Assembly: GCF_000327385.1 (NCBI RefSeq)
Contig: NW_008709379.1
Span: 2,800,646 to 2,864,645, forward strand
DNA from: Lottia gigantea
Lineage: Eukaryota > Mollusca > Gastropoda > Lottiidae
Reading direction: 5' to 3'
DNA length: 64,000 nt
Each line of letters opens with the position of its first letter. Position 1 is the stretch's first letter. Of this stretch, positions 22,901-37,900 are shown one piece after another. The position numbers and the translations under genes are program-made. The notes beneath the pieces are model-generated. The model saw only the letters and a list, made by a program, of their open reading frames with translations. It had not been told where the DNA came from and did no database searches.

Positions 22901-25900
22901 GACGTAAGCACCAGTTTCTTTTGTTCCTGGTACTTGTTTACCACCGACTATCTTCATTCCAAGACCATTTCCTAGGAACAAAATATATTCATTCAATCAT
23001 TTTGAGTGACATATGGACAACACTACATTCAAAGTAGCTAATGTACAAGATGCAATGGACACTTTGGCATAACTGGGCTTAAAACTTAAATGTAAAATTT
23101 AGAAAGACTCATGCTGGCGCATCCTACGAAGACGTAATCGACTCTGCCACAAAATCATCGTGTAAACAATTTACAAACAACAAATACCAAAAATAGCGAT
23201 TGAATAAAAACAATGCTGTATAATCAACATCCAAAAGGAAAACTTTTACAAGAGCTCAAAAACTGAGCAGTTATCACGGGAAAATATAAAAAAAAAAGAC
23301 ATAACATACAAAGAGGTGCTGAAGTTTTGTTGCTCACACAATGGAAGTGCTTTTTATAGATAAAATGTGCTGTTATATTCAGAGTGAAAGTGCCAAATAA
23401 AAGAAATTGTTATTTCAGACATCCGATGCAGGGAAATAAGATGATAATCCCAGTGGCAAGATGCCACCAAGTGATTATGTGTTCTGGATTGACAATAAAG
23501 AAGTATGCTCGATTAAAATTGAGCGATAGGTTTAATATGTATGAGGTCAAGGCCAAGTTGAAAAACCTTGATGCACGGTGTCAAAAGCTTTATAACACAG
23601 TTACGAAGTGTGATCGGATGCCTATGTCAAAAAGTCTGACAATAAGCGATACATTATTATACTTTTAACACGACAAGCAATAAGATAATAAAAGGTGACT
23701 CACTGACAATAAGCACAACACTGACGAAGTTTGAATTAAAATTACTATTACCTGTCGTACCTGTCACAGACCTGTCTTTAGGGTCACGTGTTACCAGGAT
23801 TCGTTTGGTTGGAAAGGGATACTTTATTGGATCTCTGGAAGGAGTCTGCAAAAATGAATAAAAACAAATATTTAAAGGATACTTTCTTATTTGAACTTGC
23901 TGCTTTTATATACATATATAATTTTATTTAATTCGTACAGCATCATTTACAATATTTATAAATTATTCGGAATTTCAAATCATAGTGATACGTGTATTGG
24001 TGTTTTGGTTTATGGTTCTGAAGTAATCACCTTTACCTCTACAAAAAATATTCTCATTTATTCATTTATTCATTCATTCATTCTAGTAGAGATCAATAAG
24101 CAATCACTCTATCCCGTTTATTATTCATTGTATTAATCTAGTGTATAAACAAAGGCTGTTATTCTCATGTTATCTTGATAAGTTTCTGTGGTGCTAAATA
24201 CACAAATTATTCACATAATAGTATAGCTGGAAAACTCTATTTAAATAAATACTTTTGTGGAGAATAATGTCGACAGAAACAAAACCAATTATACGATACA
24301 GATGTGGTGGATATATAATACCTTATAAACACAGTAAGAATGTACAGTCAAGGAAAGAAATTTGTACATAAGTTTCAATGTCACAGTTAGTCCGAAACAT
24401 TTACCTCTATCTGGTAGATATTTTGACAGTTATCGGCTGGAGACAACTTTCAAAATAGTTATTTCGGTCTATGTCACAGTTAACCGTGAACGTTGTTCTA
24501 GTTCATGCAACTCGAAGGTTTCTGTAAAATCTGTATTTATTTGCATCTCCTCAAGAGTTTTCAGAAAATGGTTTGTAGTTAAATCTTCGATCAATATCAT
24601 ATAAAATAATATCTGGAACAACAATTCTTCATTGTCAGGAAAAATGTCCAAAGTGCCCGAGAATATCAGCTTCCATCAATCAACGTTTAATGACATCCGA
24701 TGTGAAATGACAGATACCCAGTGTACTATTCAGATGACAACATGGTGGATTACAATATTCAATCATCTCAATTAATATTAGATATCCTAATTAGGCTGAT
24801 ATTTATAATCCCTTGATTAAATCAATCATGTATTCCTGTTTTCGGTCATTTCCACTCTTTGGGGGCTACTCTAAAAACAAACTAATAAACAGATTTTGAA
24901 TAAAAAAAATATTATTCATTTTTTTGGTTATGCATTTCATGCTCCTATACTATTTGTTTTCTTCAAAGTGAAAACTTGGAGATCGGTATAGTAAGAGAAA
25001 GTTGTATTCGCTATTTCGTTGTGTTGAACTTAAGTAAATGTACACTGTAGTTAATGAAATCTAAGTGTATTGTCTGAACTGAGTATGTGTGCCTTATCTC
25101 CATACGGATACGATAGGGTCTGTTTGCGACTTAAAATAAATTCCGGCATATGATTGTTACTTTTCAGGTCTCATTACACAAGAAACCGACCTTTTGGGAT
25201 TTTTTTCGCCTGGATGTTTGGTAGACACGAACGCTCGTGCTTCTTTGTAATTTAATTGACAAACCTTTTTCTTTCTGTCAAGCTGTTTGAGAATAGTGAC
25301 ACCACCTTCTGTCATGTGTTTCATGATAGGTTCATCTGCATCCACACTGTTATCACTTTCTACACGATACATCGCGTTCATTAAATCTGAAATTTATAAA
25401 TCACAATCATTCAAATGACAGAACTAGAAACAAATCATAATGTATCGAAATAGCCAATCCTTTGTTTGCTTTTTATATAGTAGCATTTTAAATACCACTT
25501 ATGACAACGAGGTTTGTAATCAAACATGGGGAATATAAGAAGTTGCAACATCAGCATGTCTGCTATTGATTGTAGAAGTCAACGAATCTACTAAAAGAAT
25601 TTTTACTCGGACACCTGCATAAGTCCCCCTTGCTTCCTTTTCAGCTTACCAAACACGTTGACTCTGTATAAATAGGAATCTCTCCATACATCAGAAAGAA
25701 AACCCATTCCAAAATTAAGACAGTGTATATTTTAAAGCCTACCTTCAACACCGCCATCTAAATTGAATTCAGCTGATACTGGTCTACTTCCACTTCCAAT
25801 ATCCCGGATAATCTTCCGAGACTTGGCCATGACGTCATCCAACAAAGGCATAGCTGGAGTATAGTCACTAGCCGGACTTCCTTCCGACCCAGAATATACA

Positions 25901-28900
25901 CTAAACGCATCTCGTGTTGGAATGAACTCATAGTCAGACCTATTGTGATACATATCTGGTAACGTTACACTTGCTGAAAGTCGTGCCTCTCGACACGGCG
26001 TAGCAGAGGGGTAGGACGATTCCATCCGAGTATTCATATGTCTCGGGGGAGATCCCACGTCCATTTCACTATATCCGTCTGAATAATGCTGATCATCCGA
26101 ATAAATACCGGCTTCATCTGACTTATATCTCCGCGATTCATTTTTATGGGCTAAATATTCCGTAGAGCTATATGCATGTTGTCTCTGTCTACGTTGACGT
26201 CCATCACGACGCACCGGAACGTCTATATCTTCCATATCATCGTCTATTGGTCGTATTATACCCGTAGGTATCGGTCTTTGTGGTGCATAACGATATTGCC
26301 CTTGGTAATCACCACCATAACGCCCAGGAATATCGTCATAACTGTGAGCCAATGCTTGTCGTGCTCGTGCAAGTTTCAATAGTTCGTGTTTAAGACGAGT
26401 AGTCTCTTCGAGTTGTCGCTTCCTTTTGTCGATTTCATATTGAAGTTGAGCCTTTTTCTCTTCCTTGGCTTTGATTTCTTCATCAGAATAATACGACGGT
26501 GTCCGAGATCCTGACCCGGAACCAGAGCGATGGTCGGAACGATAACCACTTGTCAAATGCGACTCCGACCTACTTACTGACAGTTGATTTTGAGACGACG
26601 TTGGCTCCAATTGATCACGGGGCTCAATATGTTGTTCACCTGGTGCACCTTTATAAAACATCCGCGCGTACGCTGAGGGTTTGATCTTTTTATACCGAAC
26701 GTTTGAGACAGGTTCAGAGCGCGCACTATCACAGTCACTAAGTCCTGATTGGGAACTATCGTCCGTAGAATATTTGGAATGCCTAGATTGGTCCGAATTA
26801 TCACTTAATTTGGATTGGAAGTCCGATTCAATATCTCTGTCTTCCTTGATCGGAGAAAATTTGGCGATCATTGGATCCGATGATTGTCGTTTGTGTCTTT
26901 GACGTCGAGGAGTCACTTGTGGAGAAGATCTCGGGGTTAAAGAAGCATTAGAAGGCGACATTCCTCCTCGCTTTCGACTTTGCTCTGGTGGCTCATATTG
27001 CTTTGCTATAGGAGACCTTTTACCGTTTTTAACTCTAGCAGCGTGTCTCGCATCTAGTTGTAAAGCACCAATTTGTACTTGGAGTGCTCTGATTTCTTCC
27101 AACTCTTCTATCTTCCGTTTTCGATCTCGCGTCACTCTTCGTAGTTCTTCTTGCAGACGCTTTTTCAAGGATTTCATGGCTTCAGTTATTGGAATGTTAT
27201 AAATACTGATAAGAGAGTCAATAATTGCATCGGTTTCGTCTTTAGGTCCAACTTTCTGACCAGATCCAACAGAGCTAGCTCTGAGCAGTCTTTGAGCTTC
27301 AGCACGAACTTTACTTGCCTTTTGAACCTGGGCAACCACATCAAGACTTTTAGCCTTGCCCACATCGGAGATGGGTTTACGTTTGTGAACATGATGTTTG
27401 GTGATCCTAGCTACCTCCATATCTTCTTCATTCATAGAATCATCACTAGCAGACACTGTCGATTGTTTTGCCGGTTTCGGAGCTGTTGCAGGTGCCATTT
27501 TCGTTTTGGCTTCCGGTTGCTGTTTGTTTGATTTTGTTCCACGAATTTTAGCCTTTGGTTTGAGAACAGGTTCTTCTCCGACAGGTATGGGAGGTAACTT
27601 TCTTCGTACTTTCTTGGCATCTTTCTTGTCGTTTTCCATTTTCTGTGCCCTTGGTGTCGGTTCTGGTTTACTTGCATTTTCGGATTCCTGTAATAGTAAA
27701 ATAAAAGTCCAGATCGTCTTCCAAAGCACAAAAACAGTACAAAAAGTTAAAAAATTAAAAGCTGAAAAGACAAGACTTAAATTCAAAACTGCGATACCTT
27801 ATATGAAATTCATTCCTTACAATATAATACAGAAATATAAAACTGAAATATTTAAAGGAAAATAATACCTTTTCAAATTTGGCTATCTTTTCCTTTAAAA
27901 GTCGCTCCTTATCTGGAGAAATGGTGATAGGCTTGGAAGTTAGTTTGGCAATGGTTCGTACTGGAGAGACTTGGGGTTTCACTGGTGGGATTGGTTCGTC
28001 AAGAGCTAGAAGATCATCTCGAGAGGACTTGTGAGAAGCTTCATCGTCAAGATCTGTACCAGTGGATGAGGGAGAATGGGGTTTTGGAGGGGATGAATCG
28101 GAGTCGGGTGGTGTAACTGGCGAAGGGAACATATAAACATCTTGATCTGGGGATGAAGACGGTGACACTGATGTGCTCTCGGAGAATTCTCTCTTGATCG
28201 GTTTCTGTCCTGGAGTAGGTGGGGAATCCATAACTTTGTATTGTGGTGATACAGATTGTTCCTCTGATTCGATATGTTCCACTAAGATAGGGTTTGGTCG
28301 GGCTTTCAGATATTTAGCAGTCTTCTTCTCAAATGAATCTTGCTTTTGAAGCTTTGGTTTGTGTTCCGCCTTTGGTTCATCTGTTATCTCTACAATTGTA
28401 GCAGTCTGTTCCCTGGGCATGACCGGAACAATGGCTGGCTTGGGAGCAACCAAGGGTGGTGTCTTTTTAACAACCGACTCAGCTGCTGGTTCAGGCAGTT
28501 TTCTTCTTGGTTTAGGTGGGGGGAGTGGTTTGAATTCTGCCACTCCTTTACGTGCAATCTCTTCTAAGTCTTGACTGATTTTTCGAATTTCGATACTTGT
28601 TATTGTTTCCATCACTGTTTTGTGGTGATTATTGTTTTCTCCCTCAGTATTATGAAATATCGGAGACGAGCTGTAATGTGGACCACCTTGATCAGCCGGC
28701 GTTGGTTGTGCAAGACTTACGCAATGCATCATAGCGAATTCGTCCTTTGGTGGCGAATCTTCAATGCCGTAGTTTGGATCATTGCCATTTAGTTCATCTG
28801 AGAGAGTACTCAGTGTCAATCCATTGTCGCCGATTTTGCTCATATCTTCGAAATTACCGTAACGTCGCAAGGATCTGAACAAATATGGGTCTGGGACTGG

Positions 28901-31900
28901 TTGTGCTGGCACTTCTTCTGGTTTAGCAAGCGGACTATCTTCTTCCTCTTCTTCTTCTTCGTCCTGCTCTGCCATGGCTAGTTCTGCTCTCTCTATCTCC
29001 TCCTCTCTGGATTTCTGCCTCTCAAACTCTTCTCTCTGTTTGGCCAACATGTCGGCGTGTTCGGCCTCCTCGATAGAGGGAGATACATCTAGGATCGGAG
29101 AAAGATCAATCACAGGAGACCAATCAGTAGTTGGAGGCCGTGCTTTCTGTCTTTTAGAACCCTGATAGTCTATTGATTTGGTAGATGGGTCTGCTAACTC
29201 TACCTCTTCTAATTCCCCTTGGTTCGACACGTTATCGTAATATCCTGGAGATACTGGAGAAGTTGACTCTGCACTTTCTTGAGAATCAGGAGACACCGTA
29301 TCACCATCATAACGTGCAGGGTGAACTTGAAGATTCGTTGGCGAAACGCTCATGGATGTTAAGCTAGCAGTGCTGCTTGCAATTGTTGCCGCATACGTGG
29401 CCAAATCCATGACCTGCACTTGATCATGGATATCTTCTGCTTTCTTTGCTGGTGGGAAGGTAAGAGCCGTCTTGAATTTATCCCTCGGTGGCATAGAGAA
29501 AGTGAATGGTTCCCCGGATGTAGTCATAATGGGTGGGATTTCATCGGGAGAGATCGGAGATGGTTTTTGTGCCATGCTTATCAAGGGTGGGGTGCTATCT
29601 ATTATCGGACCTTGATTGTCGCCGTAAAGTTCATCCACAGACAACTGCCTTGATGGAGGGGAAAGATCAGAATAGCTAAAATGATGCCTTTTCTCGTCAT
29701 CGCTACGAGAACCCGGTGACCCAGATCGTCGTTTTCCCGGGTAGTTATCTTTCCTTTTAGGTGAAAATGGGGGACTTTCAATGCCTTCTCTCCAACTGGG
29801 ACTCCTGGGTGGGGTTGGAGAATTGATTGCTTTACATTCTATATCCAGGGAGGAACTCGACATTGATGAAGATTCGTGTGTCTCTGTTGGTTCTTTGGCA
29901 CTGATAATTGTTACTGGAGGCGGCTTGGTTATGGGTTTCTTCGCAACAGGCGGGGGTTGTTTGGATTTAGCTTGAAGGTCTTGATTTTGGTTTGTCACTG
30001 CGATTGCCTGTGCTACTCCTTCGGATGTGTCCTCCTCGTCGGAAGAAGTTAGACTGTGGGACCTGGATAAATTTAGGGATTTGGGTCGGTACTTTCGACG
30101 GAATGATCCTCCGTCTGTTTCTTCATTACTTACGGTACTTATGGACATATCGTCCCAAGCTTCATCTGTACTTGCACCATCAGCTCGGTACCGTTCACCA
30201 AATATTTCCTCCATGTCCAGGTCGGAGGCTAAATCGGAGAAATCGTCTGAATCGCTTTTGGAGCCGGTACCTAAAATATATAAAGAAAAGCAACATCAAA
30301 ACGTGATAAAACTCTGGGTTTCGTACAAGACAGTTCCTAATGCAGTATTCAAATGTACAAATTTGTCATATTATTTTGACTCTCAGTCTAAACCCTGCTG
30401 TGTCTTTCCTTAATAGACGGTTCAAGTTATTTATTTTTCTCAGTATTACGACATTGCAAAATTTGCTATATTTTTAGACGGAGATTAAGCCCCCAGCTCC
30501 CAACAGATTTTGTATTCATTAATATCTGTAATGGTATGTCTTGACAATCGAATAATCGAGACTTGGAAATGGAGACTAAATTCCAGGATATTGTTTAATA
30601 TTCTAATCTCAATAATACCGTCTCCCATCTTATCCCTCAAGCTATGAATAACCCATATTGATGCATAGGAACTGCCTAATTAAATCGATTTAAGCAGCAA
30701 TTCGGAGTAGGTCATAGTGACCAAAAAAAAAAGAATTGGCAACAGACGAAGAGATGCTTTTTAACAGCCGAGTCCTGAGGGCAAAAATACATGGATTTGA
30801 AAGTTAAATATAGGTTTATAATACTCTATCATTATCGACTATATCATAGTGTCAGAACAGTATAAAAATTGATAATTGTGATTGTTAAGTGTCAATATGA
30901 GTAGGCAAGTGTTAGGCTGTTTTGAAATGAAATCATTTCTTTTTTTACGTCCTGCATTGCTGCACCTGATAGGGCCAATGAAGATTGACAAAGCATTTTG
31001 CAGTTTGCAATAATAGGATATTGAAAGAAGAGCAGCATTAGCATTACACTTTTTCCCTTTGTTAAATATAAGTGCATTTTATTAAGCATTTAAGTTTAAG
31101 TATTTCCAAAAAATCTGGATATTCAAGTGAAGACTTCACGAATTAGGGTAACTTTGCAAATTCTCCATATTATTAAAGAAGCAAAAACAAAATGCTTGAA
31201 ATTTCCATTAAAAGATTGATGATCTTGTAATAAGCAAAAAGCTCTCTCTCTAAAATTTTTAATTCCAGTTGACAAGAAAATAAAATGTTACACACTTTAA
31301 TGGGTTAAAAATGAGAATATAGGCAGGACAAATTGGACACATGTCTAAACGAGTTGAATGATGAAGACGATATTCCGTTGGGACGTGGCCAAGTTTAGAA
31401 TTTTCTGATACATTTGTCAAATATTCCCGCTGTTCAGCAAATGATCAATTTTCTTCAGGACAAACTCCAACTGCGAGAAGAAATTGAATCTGGTTGCATT
31501 TACAAAATCGATTCCCGTCTTAAAGTGATCGTCTCATTTCAGAAATGTCATCACAACTTAAATTGGTGTAAACTCAATTGTTTATTTTAGCGATACAAGT
31601 GTGTCGAAATAGAAGTAAAAAATCTACAATCTAAGTTAGAAGTATAAGTCAGTTATTCCAAAATTTGAACAAAGCTTGGAGTTGGAGAACTGAACATCAA
31701 TCAAGTCGTATAACAGAATTATACACAATTTTAGTGAAAGCCACGCATGACAGGTTTAAATATGGGTAAACTTCCTCTGCAGTCTGCAATATCATGAAGA
31801 TTGCCTCTTGCCGGTGTTGAGTATAAACGTTTTACAAGTAACTGAATATTTCTGGCTTTAATAGTAGAATTATTCATAGTTTGCCTACAGGGAATTATTA

Positions 31901-34900
31901 ATTCATGTATGTAATGGTTTATCCAGTATGGAGTAACAATAAGAATAAAGAACAGAGTGATAGTTATTTTAAAGAGCTCGTTGTTCTAGAATTCCTGGAA
32001 AAACCCGACTTTGTATCCACCTGATTAAAATTCATATTTTAATATTTCGTTTCGGTTTTTTCTTCCGATTACTATAGTTGCTACAGGTCATTGTCAGATT
32101 TTGGAGAAACAAAAAGATGAGCCCCAAATCAAATTGGAAGAAGGGTTCTGAGCTTTCTTAGTTGGCTGAATAGTCAGCATTCACGACAATATCTTTTTAT
32201 GGAAATGATATCGATTGAAATTCAATCGAAACCTATTAATGAAAATTTCAATTTTAATAGTTTATACAAACTTTGTGTCAATTATTCTTTATATTATAAT
32301 GAATAATGATCACATGCTATAAAATAAATATATTCAACACTGTCGTGAACTTTACTGAATTTAAACTCAAGGAGGTGCAAAAGAAGCATGCCAATTGGGT
32401 TGGGGTGTCTTTTTATAAGGGTCTAAATTAATGAAAAGGTATGAGTCTATTGCAATACAACAAAATGCAAGTATCAATTTAAAGCAAACATGCAAAAAGA
32501 AAAAAAAAAGTAAACTGTGAATAGTCGTTAAATTAAGTTAGTCATGAATATTCATTGCCTATTTACTTGCGTGAAATTGGGAATATAAGAAACGAGAAAA
32601 AGCTTCATGCGGTTGTCATGTAAACCGTTTTCTCACTGTCAAAGTTACACGCATCGCTGTAACTTCTAAAATTTGGTCGTTGTTTTAAAATGTATTTGCC
32701 GCGCTTCCCATCCCTACGCTGCGGCCTTGCCCTAAAGATATATATACAGCAATATTTTCAAATTGAAAAGAGTAAGCGTACAGTGTGTTTTCCTTTTTTG
32801 TTTGGCGTTGCTTGTTTCACAGTTCATAATAAAAAACTACATGTATGTATTATTTGAATCAGCGAGAAAACGGCTCCGCTACACATAAACTATGAACAGT
32901 ACAACTAAAAGAAATAGTCACCACATTGGCCTATGACTGACAACAGTACACCTTTAGTGAGAAAACAAGACAATGAATAATTAATGAACACATTACAATA
33001 ATTTAGAGGGAGAGGTGAGAGGGAGTTAAAAGGATTCATGTGGTGCATAAAGATTTAGGTCAAATATCAAATCAAACATCAAATTGTTATTCTTAAAGGT
33101 ACCATAGTGTTTCATCAAAAAGAACTTGATTAGCATTATGGGAATTTAAGAAAAATCGCAATGTGCCAGATTTAAGTCAGATTTGTGTTGGTTATTCATT
33201 CTGGTAGAAATAAGTCGATAAGTCGAGTTAAATGGCTAATAAAGTGGTAAAATATAAGGGAAATGTGACGATTTCGTTCAAAAAGGATCCAAAAATGTAA
33301 CTTACCTTTCATGCGAGATGGTGGTGTCTCAGATGAACTTGATCGAGACAATCGCTCAGCCCTTTTACTCTTGCGATCTTCCTTTGACTTGCTGTCGATC
33401 TTATTTCCCTGTGCATCCATCGGTTCTAGGCGTTGGTGAACGATTGGACCTGGAAATAATTTAGGCTTTCCGTTGGGGAATCCTCTCGGTCCTTTACCAG
33501 GAATGATTGGGGTGGGTCCCTTTCCAGATGTCGATGGCTCTTCCTGCTTTTGTTTTTCTGTTGATTTGCCTTCGTATGTCTTTGTGCCTTTTTTAGGTTT
33601 GTCTTCATGGCCGGCCATTTTCCCAGAATCAGAATCAGAAGATGTTTGTCGACTGATGCTTTTAGTTGTTGGTTTCGGTGGCGGTAATGGTGGTAGAGGC
33701 TTAGTTGTCACTTCCTGTTTGGGTTTCCGTGATGGAGACTTGTCCGATTTAACTTTCACATCCTTAGTATGCGCACTTAAACTCGGTGGCTCCTGATTGA
33801 AATTGAGAAAACTTGCACCAGGTATGTCTGAATTAATAACCACTGATGGATCCTTCTTGGGATCGACAACTGGTTGGTGCTTAGGACTGAGAGATTGCTG
33901 AGGTAAGTCCTGTTTAGGAGCTTTTGGACTTTTTGCATGTTTAAATGGCACGCACGGGACCGAAGAACTACGTTTCTGACTGGGTTGAGGTTCAGATGTC
34001 TCAAAAGGTTTGAAAGGTGAAGGACCATGCTGTGTAGTCTGAGCATTCGTGGAGTTGGCTTGTGATTGTACTGGCCCCGGGAAATGCAAAGCTGGCTCCC
34101 TAGCGCCCGTCTGTTTAGCGTGATCTTTTAAAGGTACAGAGTCTTGTTTCCGAGGTACGTTTTGTTTTTCCGTCACAGTCTTTGACTTTTCCTTTTTTGG
34201 GGATCTATCTTTAGTTGTCTTCGACCTTGAAGAATCCACATTATGTACGTCCAATGTGGCATCTTTTGATGAACTTTGAGATTTAGATACCTCTTCAATG
34301 GGTATATTTGACGAGTCTTTCGAAACATTTGCAGATTTCGGTGTGAAAGATGTTTGATCCTTTGAAGCACTACTTGGTTTTGACAAATCGGCATAGGGAA
34401 CGTTCACCGCCGTCTCCTTAGAGATGGTCTTTGATCTCGACAGATCCACAAACGATGTGTTCGATGACGTATCCTTAGAAACAGTCTTTGATTTTGACAA
34501 ATCGGCAAAGGGAATGTTCGATGGCATATCCTTAGAAACAGTCTTTGATTTTGACAAATCGGCAAAGGGAATGTTCGACGACGTATCCTTAGAAGCAGTC
34601 TTTGATTTTGACAAATCCATAAACGGGATATTTGATGACTGATCCTTAGAAACACTTCTTGATTTTGACAAATCCACAAATGGAATGTTTGACGACGATT
34701 CTTTGACAACACTTTTAGTTTTGGATTGATCACTTCCAAGAACTTTTGAGTCATGTTTCGGGCTACGTTTATTATTGCTACTTTGATCTGCTGGTTGTAA
34801 ATTAGGAGACACGAGAGCCGTTGGATCTGAAATTACAACTTGCTGTGGTCGAACTGGGGATCTTTCTTTGGAAGTTGACGGCGAAGTTTTGGGGATCTGG

Positions 34901-37900
34901 AAGTAGAAAGGTTAGCACAATATCAAACTAGAAGTACAGTCAGTAGAATTTCTTGTCGAATACTCTATCAATATTGAGAAATCACTATTATTACCAGAAA
35001 AAAGAAAATGTATGTAATGAAAAAAAAAATAGAAACCAGACTAATTTTATACACTGGAAAACTGATCTACTCATTGATTAATTTAACACATTATGAATTT
35101 TTAATTGTAGTTTTTTAAAATCGACGGAAAATTATTCACTGATACAAAGGAGGATTAAATATTATTATATTCGATTAGTTTGGGTTGTCATCACAGTATT
35201 TCTAAACTTACAGTTTGAGATGAAAATGTTTGTGGAATGATGAGTTCTTTCTCGAGTGGTAAATCTGTTTCCGGGTGTGACCCATGGTACCATAAACCAC
35301 TCGTCATTAATAACTTCCGGCGTCTTTCACATACATCGCAAACCCATTCTTGCATCTGGAAAGACAAAATTCACAAATGTTATTTACACCCTGTTTTACC
35401 AAATCTGACACAGCTCACTAATTCATATGTATTATTATTGTTTATAAATATTGACAAAATGTTGTAGGTTATTGATTCCGGATGCTATTTCATTACAATT
35501 CGGTCCAGGATGATCATGGATTCTAACCAGAATGTTTTACAATGTAGATAAGTCACTGATATGCGTATTCAAAATATTACTGGAAAGTTGTAGATAAATG
35601 CAGTGTTATGTATTCAAAATAAACTTGGAAATTAAGTAAAAATAAAATGTAATTTCAATGTATTAAAAATATTTTGTAAATGAGCATGGAAAATATAATA
35701 CTATAGGTATATTTAATAAAATGAGTTTCAGAATATAATTCTGATTGTTAGAAGAATGCTTCCAGGATTGCGTGTTGGAACATTTCCTGCCTGTCTACCT
35801 CGATTTAAATCTGTGCTCATACACGCAACTCCTGTCATTTTAAACACTTGTATCTTTTATCTTAGTTCAGTTTCAAAGAGCATTAAATATACTATGGCTT
35901 CAGGCTACGTATTGTTAAAATAAATTAATGAAATAATCATAATCTGTATGAATTTTGTGGAAATGACAACTAGTCGCTGGTATTCTATGATACGCAAGAG
36001 CTTGCATGCGTCAACGTATTATTGGAAGCCATTATAACATAACGATTAACGAACACAAGGCGTTTTGAAAGAAGTAATGATAATATTAATACATAAATAG
36101 TGGTACAAAATAATAAATCTTCTTGACATTTCAGTGTGTTTGCGAAGATGTCATGTGCGCGTGAAAATTGAAAATTCACTTTTTGAGCAAGACAGACATA
36201 CGACAGAAAATATTCATGGTATGAGCCGTTTATACCACATAATTGGTGTGCTCGTGAACATTTGTTTGTGCCTACCTTATTGAACATGACATACATGTTG
36301 AGGGTATGTTTGTAAACATTGGTTTCTATATTTATTGAACATAAATTGTCAATGTATATGCGGCTTTATTATATCTCATCTCACATATTTCATGTTCTCA
36401 CACGTTGTTGTCTTCGTGTAATTGAACATGACAGAAAATTGTCTTGACTAATCGGTTTGTTTGATACTCTGAGTTCGTGAACAATTCCATCAGCTATTTT
36501 AGTGAATAATATAATCAGCATTTCCATTAAGAATTTTTCAATCACGTGACATTTTGAAAGTAAGTAAGAAGTCGCTTCACTCCTTCTGCCAAATTAATGG
36601 AGAACATTTACTTAATATGCATATGCCGTTTATATCCATTTCTATCAAGTGATTATATTTCATTTACTGAAACTTGACATAGAACTTTCACGTTTCTCTT
36701 TTGCAATTGAAAATGATCTTCTCTAATAAACCTCATGTACACAGCGTGACCGTGAAAATTGGTTTGTCTCTTTGTAATGTCAATGGGTGGGAAAAAACAA
36801 ATTGAAATAGGAAATATGTTACTTTTGAATTATAATCAAATATATCAAATTTTATCATCTATCATTTTAACTGAATGTCAAGTCAACACATTTCTGTTTC
36901 CATTCTATGGCAATTCCTTAACATTATTCAAAAATATACAAAATAAAACATACAATGGTTAACCTTTGTTCATACAATGTCCACAAAAAGTAAGGACTGT
37001 TGTTAACGACACAACGTTCTGCGAAGTCAAAAAATCCTCAGGATTGTCAGTCTTAATCGATTTTTAGATTTGTGACAAGAATTGGTTTTGTTTGTATATC
37101 AAATTTTAATAGACGTAGCATCCTTCATCATAGATCTGACTCTCTTCTTGCTGTTGTCAGTGATATTCGCATTGTCAGACACAGTTTTGTGTTAGAAAAC
37201 AAGCGTGTAATTGTTCTGTCACTCCGCTATTACAAACCAATGTATTCTAATTGCCACAGGATCAGAGCCATTCTACGAGTAATTCCTGGAGATTTAACAT
37301 CTTTTATTCCAATAAACATCGAATACGGATAGCTTTTATCACCAGTTTTAATTTTTTGTAGAAGCACGCCACGTTGTATGTTTCCGGTTGATGTTTTCTA
37401 TGACTGCAAACTCTCATTAAAACTACACTTTATAAAAGACCTAATTCAATTGACATAATGGAAAAACAAATTTTTACCTCACAATGCTCACAAATCAATT
37501 GTTGATCATTTGAAGAACGGATTTGGTTACAATTCCTGTTGTTAAGAAATTGATACCCTGTCAGCCACTAATAAAACTTTAAAACATGCACATATACCTC
37601 TAGCGGTCAAATGACAAAAGGTATATCATGGTTTATTTCACGATATAAGGCGCTTGGGTCTGTTCTTGGAATCATCAATATGATGTATTGGCTTTTACAT
37701 TATTTTATACATTACTTTCAGGATGCCTACTATTCAAAACATTATATTTATGGTATATTGGTAAGTCTAACTGTACGTTAAATCCAGTCTATGTTATTTC
37801 TTTTGTCATCATTACCCGTGCCCATTTCAATTTATTGTCGTATCCCTGGGGCATATTAATTGTATAGATAAGTTTTCTACTGCTATCGGAGCCAACCATT

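Noticed and set aside
23384-23668. 94-residue plus-strand frame inside a scaffold intron
   Set aside because: No recognisable domain, no splice context, opposite to the host gene; probably chance.
24057-24080. attc short tandem repeat
   Set aside because: Ordinary microsatellite of a few units.
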